From NCBI GenBank assembly GCA_964583845.1, contig CAZOXG010000029.1, positions 1 through 12,165 of the forward strand: a DNA stretch of 12,165 bases, written 5' to 3'. Source of the stretch: JBAWVR01 sp964583845. Lineage in GTDB: Bacteria > Patescibacteriota > Minisyncoccia > Phycocordibacterales > GWA1-40-21. The position numbers were made by a program, and so were the translations under genes. Below are positions 7,880-12,165 of this stretch, piece after piece; within the stretch, counting starts at the first letter, position 1; each line of letters opens with the position of its first letter. Below the pieces are notes generated by a model. That model ran no database searches and had not been told where the DNA came from. It saw only the letters and a list, made by a program, of their open reading frames with translations.

Positions 7880-8575
7880 TTACCGTTGAAACGAGTGACA
7901 TTTCTTGGTCGCCATTTTGGCAATATACAACTCATCATCTCCACATTCTCTAACACACAGGATGCACTGGCGAGCGGTTCTGGCCGATTTGACCAGTTCT
8001 TGTAAAAGAGCTCGGCGAACTCGGGGATTGTCGATGATATCAAACCAAGCACATTTGAAAGCGTACAGCTCTTCAAAAGAGTGACAACCTTCTTTGATTT
8101 CCCGAATCGTCAACAATTCTTCTTTTTGGAGAAGAGTTTTGTGTAAGTCTGGAAAAGCCATGGCTATCATTGGTGCAAGTCTCTCTACTGAAATCCGCAA
8201 GGTACGACATTCTTCAGAAGAGAAGGTGAGATCAATGGTTTTTTTGTAGGCTAGGGCATACGTCGATGCTTGGTGACGAAGCAAGTGGTAGAAGAAGAAA
8301 TTCCAATCCACACTTTGAAGAGTGTGAAGATGTATGAAAAGAGCTTGCTGATATTCTTCAAAACCTCGGGCTACGGCTAGGTCCAACTGAAGGAATTTAG
8401 TTATCATTTCTCCACAATGTTCACGTAACTCACAATTGCCCTGATGGCTAGCTTGGGTCATCTTTCTGGCCAGCCGGTTCAAAATGATCTGCCAGAGGCT
8501 TCTGTCTGAGATTTCTTCTAGTTTTGCCTGGTGACCAAAGGATTCTTTGATAAGAGTGATTAATTTACTCAGCAT
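7880..8575 (-). CDS. Cys/His-rich helical protein of unknown function
   Basis: 231 residues from the ATG at 8575-8573, chosen because GAGGAG (8589-8584, minus strand) lies 8 bases upstream, the only clear Shine-Dalgarno in the window. A 277-residue reading from 8713 would place implausible Pro-rich sequence upstream of this site. The product is predicted all-helical and soluble, with no signal peptide. It has nine Cys; C204, C207 and C211 form CILCVREC, with C226 in KKCHSF close behind, a possible metal site. H82/H84, the HLLRH run (97-101) and aromatic WNFFFYH (91-97) are conspicuous. Hand counts on two 60-base lines give 45-47% GC against 28-30% in lines of the secreted cluster and rsmE. 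It has its own promoter and terminator. The family is not recognised; recent acquisition is possible. Confidence 0.75.
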   Translation of the reverse strand: MLSKLITLIKESFGHQAKLEEISDRSLWQIILNRLARKMTQASHQGNCELREHCGEMITKFLQLDLAVARGFEEYQQALFIHLHTLQSVDWNFFFYHLLRHQASTYALAYKKTIDLTFSSEECRTLRISVERLAPMIAMAFPDLHKTLLQKEELLTIREIKEGCHSFEELYAFKCAWFDIIDNPRVRRALLQELVKSARTARQCILCVRECGDDELYIAKMATKKCHSFQR

Positions 8576-8583
8576 GACACTTT

Positions 8584-8589
8584 CTCCTC
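8584..8589 (-). promoter_or_regulatory. Shine-Dalgarno GAGGAG that fixes the start of the minus-strand gene
   Basis: Minus-strand GAGGAG ends 8 bases before ATG 8575-8573. It rules in the 231-residue form over a longer in-frame reading and contrasts with SD-less starts elsewhere in the window. Confidence 0.75.
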
Positions 8590-8639
8590 GTTTGGGTTTG
8601 TTGTATCTCCGGGGTAAAGCTATCACAAAAAAGGGTGGG

Positions 8640-8677
8640 GGTCTAGGAAGACCGGCAGTCCGCCATAGGCTGACTGC
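8640..8677 (-). promoter_or_regulatory. Two hairpins in the 5' leader of the minus-strand gene
   Basis: On the minus strand, GCAGTC-A-GCC, a 3-base loop, and GGC-G-GACTGC form a 9-bp stem with one mismatch (8677-8655). GGTCT/AGACC with a 4-base loop follows (8653-8640). A C-rich stretch and TTTTTT (8632-8627) come next, 7 bases after the second stem, so it resembles but does not match a terminator. Both lie between the predicted start site near 8690 and the ribosome-binding site. Confidence 0.5.
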
Positions 8678-8696
8678 TAGCCAATAAACATACATA

Positions 8697-8705
8697 TATA
8701 TAGCA
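8697..8705 (-). promoter_or_regulatory. Extended -10 promoter for the minus-strand gene
   Basis: On the minus strand TGC (8705-8703) precedes TATATA (8702-8697), the same TGC-TATA layout as two other promoters here. No good -35 is present at the usual distance. Transcription would start near 8690 and give a leader of about 115 bases. Confidence 0.45.
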
Positions 8706-8715
8706 TGACTCAATC

Positions 8716-8743
8716 TTGACTTTTTGATATTTTCCTATAGACT
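8716..8743 (+). promoter_or_regulatory. Promoter of the rplJ-rplL operon
   Basis: TTGACT (8716-8721) and TAGACT (8738-8743) are separated by 16 bases. The -35 is strong and the -10 moderate (4 of 6). Start near 8750 fits the beginning of the L10 leader. It is divergent from the minus-strand promoter, with start sites about 60 bases apart. Confidence 0.55.
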
Positions 8744-8749
8744 ACAAAA

Positions 8750-8841
8750 CAAAGCCAAAGACAACCAGCAACCATAAGTCTGGTCGAGGTCAATCTCACT
8801 GCTCCGGCAGTTACGTTAGCGGCTTTAAAGGTCGTTTTTTT
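8750..8841 (+). promoter_or_regulatory. Ribosomal protein L10 leader with attenuator
   Basis: The transcript leader contains AAGACAACCAG (8757-8767) and CTGGTCGAGGT (8780-8790), matching the conserved halves of the L10 leader (AAGACAnCAGG ... CCUGCCGAGGU in Firmicutes), where CCAG pairs with CTGG and flanking bases form the L10/L12 binding kink. A small CTGC-TCCG-GCAG hairpin (8799-8810) follows. Then a stem CGGCTT/AGGTCG with wobble pairs (8820-8825 with 8829-8834) leads directly into seven T residues (8835-8841), an intrinsic terminator. In known cases L10-L12 binding favours termination, giving feedback control of its own operon. Confidence 0.75.
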
Positions 8842-8853
8842 ATTTTGTAAATA

Positions 8854-8869
8854 ACGAGTTAAATCTCGT
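8854..8869 (+). promoter_or_regulatory. Hairpin directly upstream of the rplJ start
   Basis: ACGAG (8854-8858) pairs with CTCGT (8865-8869) over a 6-base loop, ending 5 bases before ATG 8875 and occupying the place where a ribosome-binding site would be. No Shine-Dalgarno is visible. The stem is short and may be only a spacer or a minor translational control. Confidence 0.4.
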
Positions 8870-8874
8870 AAAAT

Positions 8875-9363
8875 ATGTCATTCACATTAGAACAAAAGAA
8901 AGAAGTGGTTGCCGATTTGTCTAAAATCTTTAAAGATTCCAAGTCAGTCGTCTTCTACAAATTCCGTGGTTTCAAAATGCCTGAAACTAAGGAAATGCGC
9001 AAGAAATTGCGTGCTGAAAAAGTTGGTGCTACTGTTGCTCGTAAAACTTTGATGAAGAGAGCAATGGCGGAGGCAAAAATTACTGGTGAAATGCCGGTAT
9101 TGGAAGGGGAGATTGGTATGGCTTATGCCGCTGATCTTACAGCTCCAGCTCGTGAAGTATTTGAATTTCAGAAGAGATTCAAAGATTCACTAGATATCGT
9201 TGGTGGTGTTTTTGATGGCAAGTTCATGTCTAAAGAAGAAATGATGGTTATTGCTACCATTCCTTCTCAGAAGACTTTGTACGGTATGTTCGTCAATGTT
9301 ATCAATTCTCCAATTCAGCGTTTGGTGATCGCTTTGGATCAAATCGCTCAGAAGAAAGCCTAA
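8875..9363 (+). CDS. rplJ: 50S ribosomal protein L10
   Basis: 162 residues, close to the usual length. L10 anchors L7/L12 dimers to the 23S GTPase-associated centre and forms the base of the ribosomal stalk. The N-terminal RNA-binding domain is recognisable (MSFTLEQKKEVVADL, VVFYKFRGF, ETKEMRKKLRAEKV, KTLMKRA), as is the C-terminal helix that binds L7/L12 (SPIQRLVIALDQIAQKKA). ATG 8875 gives the standard N-terminus. It is preceded by an L10-type leader and followed after 34 bases by rplL, the universal gene order. rplK and rplA are not upstream; an unrelated divergent gene takes their place. The operon is therefore cut back to the two stalk genes and has its own promoter. Confidence 0.97.
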   Translation: MSFTLEQKKEVVADLSKIFKDSKSVVFYKFRGFKMPETKEMRKKLRAEKVGATVARKTLMKRAMAEAKITGEMPVLEGEIGMAYAADLTAPAREVFEFQKRFKDSLDIVGGVFDGKFMSKEEMMVIATIPSQKTLYGMFVNVINSPIQRLVIALDQIAQKKA

Positions 9364-9397
9364 TCGGAGTCTTATTATTAAAAATTAAATTAAAATT

Positions 9398-9793
9398 ATG
9401 TCTGAAGAAAATAAAGTTGTTGAGGTTCCTGCTAAATTCAAAGCCATCGTTGATGCAATTGAATCTATGTCAGTTATCGATTTGAACGAATTAGTAAAAT
9501 TGTTTGAAGCTAAGTTTGGTGTTTCAGCTACCGCTGTAGCTGCTGGCCCAGCTGCCGCCGCCGCTCCTGCCGCTGAAGAAAAATCAACTTTCAAAGTTGA
9601 ATTAACAGATGCTGGTGCAAACAAGATTGGTGTTATCAAGGCTGTTAAAGAAGCTTTGGGATTAGGTCTTGCTGAAGCTAAAGGTTTAGTTGACGGTGTA
9701 CCTTCAGTTTTGAAGGAGGAAATGCCAAAGGCTGATGCAGAAACTTTGAAGAAAGCTATCGAGACTGCGGGTGGTAAAGTTAACCTAAAATAA
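9398..9793 (+). CDS. rplL: 50S ribosomal protein L7/L12
   Basis: 131 residues. L7/L12 is the multicopy mobile stalk protein that recruits and stimulates translational GTPases. The N-terminal dimerisation and L10-binding domain spans about 11-42 (KFKAIVDAIESMSVIDL). An Ala-rich hinge is at about 43-62 (GPAAAAAPAAE). The conserved C-terminal domain is at about 63-131, with the factor-binding helix KIGVIKAVKEALGLGLAEAK (76-95). A 9-residue extension precedes the usual start. The gap after rplJ is AT-rich and has no Shine-Dalgarno near the ATG. A strong terminator follows directly. Confidence 0.97.
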   Translation: MSEENKVVEVPAKFKAIVDAIESMSVIDLNELVKLFEAKFGVSATAVAAGPAAAAAPAAEEKSTFKVELTDAGANKIGVIKAVKEALGLGLAEAKGLVDGVPSVLKEEMPKADAETLKKAIETAGGKVNLK

Positions 9794-9800
9794 TTTACAT

Positions 9801-9833
9801 AAAATCGCCCCGAGTTCGCTCGGAGCGATTTTT
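9801..9833 (+). terminator. Terminator of the rplJ-rplL operon
   Basis: AAAATCGCCCCGAG (9801-9814) pairs with CTCGGAGCGATTTT (9819-9832) across a TTCG loop, with one C-A mismatch, and leads into a T-rich tail through 9837. The A-run on the 5' side also allows activity on the other strand. Confidence 0.92.
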
Positions 9834-9862
9834 GTTTTGGAATTTTTCACTCAACTTGTCAA

Positions 9863-9893
9863 TTGTTATTTTAAATAGCGTTTATGCTATAAT
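9863..9893 (+). promoter_or_regulatory. Extended -10 promoter for the winged-helix regulator gene
   Basis: TGC-TATAAT (9885-9893) is a perfect extended -10, and TTGTTA (9863-9868) is a weak -35 at 19 bases. A start near 9900 leaves about 20 bases of leader to ATG 9921, with no Shine-Dalgarno. Confidence 0.65.
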
Positions 9894-9920
9894 GAGCGCA
9901 AATATTTTAGAATAACAATT

Positions 9921-10559
9921 ATGGAAACTTTAGGAATACTTTTAGGAACGGTAACTCGGGTTAAATTGATGCGCTTGTTTTTGTTTAATACAGACAAGAC
10001 TTTTTCTGTTGCGGAAATCGTGACTCGGATTAAAACCAAAGAGAAGGAGGTAAAAGAGGAAGTTTCTATTTTGGAGAAGGCTGGTCTGATTCGCAAGAAA
10101 GTATTCTTTGTTCACTCTGAGAAGAAGGTTGGAAAGAAAGTTGTGAGTTTTCGTAAGAAAGAGATCGGTTGGTACTTGAACACTAGTTTCGTTTTCCTTT
10201 CACAATTTCAAAATTTATTGACCGGCTCCAAACTCCTAAAAGACGAGGAGATTCTCAAGAGATTGGCCCATGTTGGTAAATTGAAGTTAGTGATCTTGGC
10301 CGGTGTCTTTATTCAGAACTGGACTAGTCGCGTGGATATATTCGTCGTGGGGGACAATCTCAAGAAAAATTCTTTGGAAAACATCGTTCGTACTCTAGAG
10401 TCCGAGATCGGCCGAGAAATCACCTATACTTACTTTGAAACGGCCGACTTTAAATACCGCCTAGCGATGTGTGATAAACTGGTCCGTGACGTTCTAGACT
10501 ACCCACATAACACTATATTAGACAAGTTAGGGGAGAGTGAGATGAAGAAAATCAGATAA
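9921..10559 (+). CDS. Winged-helix regulator with degenerate nucleotidyltransferase-like C-terminus
   Basis: 212 residues. Residues about 5-85 form a winged helix-turn-helix: LGTVTRVKLMRLFLFN, then SVAEIVTRIKTKEKEVKEEVSILEKAGLI as recognition helices, then a Lys-rich beta-wing (about 60-82). Residues about 118-202 resemble minimal nucleotidyltransferases fused to such regulators: LKLVILAGVFIQNWTSRVDIFVVGD stands where G[GS]-x(n)-DxD is expected. Only D139 of the Asp pair remains (D-I-F) and the GS step is AGVF, so catalysis is doubtful and a ligand- or partner-binding role more likely. A conserved-looking tail (FKYRLAMCDKLVRDVLDYP) follows. It has its own promoter and terminator, between the stalk operon and the 23S gene. 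DNA binding is inferred from the fold; the targets are unknown. Confidence 0.8.
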   Translation: METLGILLGTVTRVKLMRLFLFNTDKTFSVAEIVTRIKTKEKEVKEEVSILEKAGLIRKKVFFVHSEKKVGKKVVSFRKKEIGWYLNTSFVFLSQFQNLLTGSKLLKDEEILKRLAHVGKLKLVILAGVFIQNWTSRVDIFVVGDNLKKNSLENIVRTLESEIGREITYTYFETADFKYRLAMCDKLVRDVLDYPHNTILDKLGESEMKKIR

Positions 10560-10571
10560 TCATAATCAATA

Positions 10572-10604
10572 AAAAGCCGACCACCTCATCCGTGGTCGGC
10601 TTTT
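10572..10604 (+). terminator. Intrinsic terminator after the regulator gene
   Basis: AAAAGCCGACCAC (10572-10584) pairs perfectly over 13 bp with GTGGTCGGCTTTT (10592-10604), with a 7-base loop and a TTTT tail, starting 12 bases after the stop. It isolates the upstream gene from the rRNA promoter and would also work on the minus strand. Confidence 0.93.
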
Positions 10605-10769
10605 AAATTTTGTTTTTAAAAATATAAAAATGTGTAATTTAGGACAATATTTTGGATAAATTTTATAGAATAATATTTAGTAATTTTTTTTGCTGGTGCC
10701 AAAAAACCCAATTAAATATTGCTTATTTTGGAATCGTAAGAAACAAAATATAAAAAGGCTTTTTACTGC
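10605..10769. other. AT-rich spacer upstream of the 23S promoter
   Basis: About 165 bases without a plausible gene, made mostly of A- and T-runs (for example an eight-T run near 10684-10693). The part close to the promoter could act as an UP element for the RNA polymerase alpha subunits, as at strong rRNA promoters; this is inference. I see no tRNA and no other structured RNA here. Confidence 0.5.
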
Positions 10770-10797
10770 TTGACTTCTATTGTACTTTGGCTATACT
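10770..10797 (+). promoter_or_regulatory. Sigma70-type promoter in front of the 23S rRNA
   Basis: TTGACT (10770-10775) and TATACT (10792-10797) are 16 bases apart, 5 of 6 matches in each hexamer, the best full promoter in the window. Start near 10804. It lies 160-190 bases after a strong terminator and about 290 bases before the 23S 5' end. Confidence 0.75.
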
Positions 10798-10836
10798 ACT
10801 CAGCGTTGCAGATATGTATAAAAACCAGCCAAAAAG

Positions 10837-10905
10837 TTAAGCGGATATAAGAACACCGAAATCTTTCGCTGTCTTAATCACCGCTTAAAAAAGCGGTTTT
10901 TGTTT
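10837..10905 (+). promoter_or_regulatory. Attenuator-like leader: antiterminator/terminator pair
   Basis: ACCGCTT (10880-10886), AAAA and AAGCGGT (10891-10897) with TTTT after it form a clean intrinsic terminator. The same CCGCTTAA (10881-10888) is also perfectly complementary to TTAAGCGG (10837-10844). That pairing would close a long hairpin also containing TAAGA/TCTTA (10848-10852 with 10872-10876) and CGAA/TTCG (10857-10860 with 10865-10868). The two folds exclude each other. It is either an attenuator controlling 23S transcription, or the 3' end of a ~100-base small RNA. Confidence 0.6.
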
Positions 10906-10947
10906 CCCACAAGGAATACCGTACGACTGAAACTTGAAAATTAAATT

Positions 10948-11054
10948 CTGTCACAGTGAGACGTGAGGGTCTATGAGAGCACTGGAGACAGGCAGGTAAA
11001 GAAGTAAGTAAGTAAAAGTAAGAGCCCGTTACATGATTGATTTTATGTAACAGG
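10948..11054 (+). other. Structured part of the 23S leader
   Basis: CTGTC (10948-10952) pairs with GACAG (10987-10991), and inside it CAGTG (10954-10958) pairs with CACTG (10980-10984), with a small AGAC/GTCT hairpin within. A short AAGT-type tetramer repeat follows (11002-11020). A second hairpin GTTACAT/ATGTAAC (11028-11034 with 11045-11051) is extended by CC/GG across one mismatch. Together with the promoter it looks like pre-rRNA leader for processing. No tRNA is recognisable. Confidence 0.45.
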
Positions 11055-11075
11055 TTGAAACAATATATGTGGTTT

Positions 11076-11100
11076 TTAAATTTCCTAATAGGAAATTTAA
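11076..11100 (+). other. Palindrome across the 5' boundary of the 23S rRNA
   Basis: TTAAATTTCCT (11076-11086) pairs with AGGAAATTTAA (11090-11100) over a 3-base loop. From the alignment of the conserved GGTGGATGCC block (11109-11118) with E. coli, the mature 5' end should be near 11087, so this 11-bp stem spans the junction and includes bases expected in helix 1. Confidence 0.7.
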
Positions 11101-11359
11101 GAGTATATGGTGGATGCCTTGGCTTCAAAAAGCGATGAAGGACGTAGCGTAGCTGCGATAAGCTTCGGGGAGGTGCCTAGCAACCTTTGATCCGAAGATC
11201 TCCGAATGAGGAAACTCTACTGTTAATCAGTAATCTTGTGCTTGTCATAAGATGCATACCTGGGGAAGTAAAACATTTCAGTACCCAGAGGAAAATAAAA
11301 AAATGCTCGTAAGAGCGATATTGCCTTAGTAGTGGCGAGCGAAAAGGTAAGAGCCCAAA

Positions 11360-11414
11360 CCGAATGTCAATTCGGTGTCCGCGATTTATTCGTTGGCAGC
11401 GATTTGACATTCGG
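11360..11414 (+). other. Insertion in the helix-18 region of 23S rRNA
   Basis: CCGAATGTCAA (11360-11370) pairs with TTGACATTCGG (11404-11414) as an 11-bp stem framed by the conserved GAGCCCAAA and GGTTGTAAGAC flanks, enclosing 33 extra bases. CCGAAT can instead pair with ATTCGG at 11370-11375, forming a short local hairpin. Confidence 0.65.
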
Positions 11415-11621
11415 GGTTGTAAGACGATAACTTCACTTTTAAGTGAGGAAAGTTAAAAAATATTTTGTTAGTGGAACTAGCTGGGAAGCTAGACCTTAGA
11501 GGGTAATGGTCCCGTACACGAAAATAAAATATCTTTCTTGTTATTGTTCTTGAGTACCCCAGGACACGAAAAGCTCGGGGGAATCTGCCGGAACTAACCG
11601 GTAAGGCTAAATATTCTAGAA

Positions 11622-11661
<40 letters not shown>

Positions 11662-11719
11662 CAGCCCGGAGAGGGCGTTGAAATAGACCTGAAACCGTAT
11701 ACTTACAAAGAGTTGTAGC

Positions 11720-11813
11720 GGGTCGCACTTTGAATACAAAGTCTGACTCAATTCTCAAAACATTAAAGTGTTTTGTTTTTTGCGTTTTAAATTTTGCGTT
11801 TAGAGTGCGATCC
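11720..11813 (+). other. Expanded helix 25 of 23S rRNA (possible intervening sequence)
   Basis: GGGTCGCACT (11720-11729) pairs with AGTGCGATCC (11804-11813) as a 10-bp stem with one wobble, at the helix-25 position. It encloses 74 bases, where E. coli has a short loop. Within it CAAAACA/TGTTTTG (11756-11762 with 11769-11775) forms a hairpin, and TTTTGCGTTT-type sequence is repeated near 11778-11800. The insert is much more AT-rich than the surrounding rRNA. Confidence 0.75.
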
Positions 11814-12165
11814 GTCACAGCGTGCCTATTGAAGAATGAGCCAACGAGTTAATGCTTGCTGCGTGACTAAGTCCTTTAACGGACGGAGTCCAAGGGAAAC
11901 CGAGTGTGAACAGCGCGTTTGTAGTAAGCATTAGACCCGAAGCCAGGTGAGCTACCCATGAGCAGGCTGAACTTTGTCGAAAGATGAAGGGAGGGCCGAA
12001 CAGATAAGCCGTGCAATACTTTCTGATGACATGTGGGTTGGAGTGAAAAGCTAATCGAACCTGGTAATAGCTGGTTCTCTCCGAAATAGCTTTTGGGTTA
12101 GCGTCAAGCTTACCCTCTGGAGGTAGAGCACTGGAAGGTCTCGACAGGTAGAAATATCGCGAGAC

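Noticed and set aside
8576..8713. N-terminal extension of the minus-strand protein to 277 residues
   Set aside because: It precedes a good Shine-Dalgarno and internal ATG, has atypical Pro-rich content, and covers the hairpin leader and promoter.
10905..11076. tRNA between the leader terminator and 23S
   Set aside because: No acceptor/T-arm pattern such as GTTCGANTC and no cloverleaf could be folded; the pairs present fit simple nested hairpins.

Overview
The window looks like a piece of a Candidate Phyla Radiation (Patescibacteria, probably Parcubacteria-like) chromosome. This is an inference. It rests on AT-rich genes, on starts that almost all lack a Shine-Dalgarno sequence, on a run of large secreted proteins built from lamin-tail, PKD and beta-helix domains, and on a 23S rRNA with extra helical insertions. 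No 16S rRNA or other strong taxonomic marker is visible.

Region 1 (1-443) holds the 3' end of an unrecognised gene, a perfect nested inverted repeat, a DnaA-box-like 9-mer and an extended -10 promoter. Region 2 (444-7064) is one same-strand cluster of four genes whose products all go to or through the membrane: a lamin-tail/PKD secreted protein, a 51-residue membrane peptide, a single-pass membrane protein, and a 1396-residue secreted protein. The last carries an N-terminal zinc phospholipase C/P1-nuclease-type domain, a lamin-tail domain and a long right-handed beta-helix. Two of the three junctions overlap, which suggests translational coupling. rsmE (16S rRNA m3U1498 methyltransferase) follows on the same strand.

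Region 3 (7802-8874) starts with a terminator shared by convergent genes. Next comes a minus-strand gene for a Cys/His-rich helical protein that differs from its neighbours: it is GC-richer and is the only gene here with a clear Shine-Dalgarno sequence. It has its own promoter and a folded leader. Divergent to it is the rplJ promoter with an L10-type autoregulatory leader and a terminator-like attenuator.

Region 4 (8875-10604) holds rplJ and rplL (the ribosomal stalk proteins L10 and L7/L12), a strong terminator, and then a separately promoted winged-helix regulator with a degenerate nucleotidyltransferase-like C-terminus and its own terminator.

Region 5 (10605-12165) is an AT-rich spacer, a good sigma70-type promoter, a leader that can fold into either a long hairpin or an intrinsic terminator, further structured leader, and the first ~1.08 kb of a 23S rRNA cut off by the window end. 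No 16S rRNA lies upstream within this window, so the 23S gene appears to have its own promoter. Its helix-18 and helix-25 regions carry insertions; the helix-25 site is a classic place for removable intervening sequences and for eukaryotic expansion segment 7.

The strongest candidates for something undescribed are the 23S leader with mutually exclusive structures and the secreted lamin-tail/phospholipase-like gene cluster.
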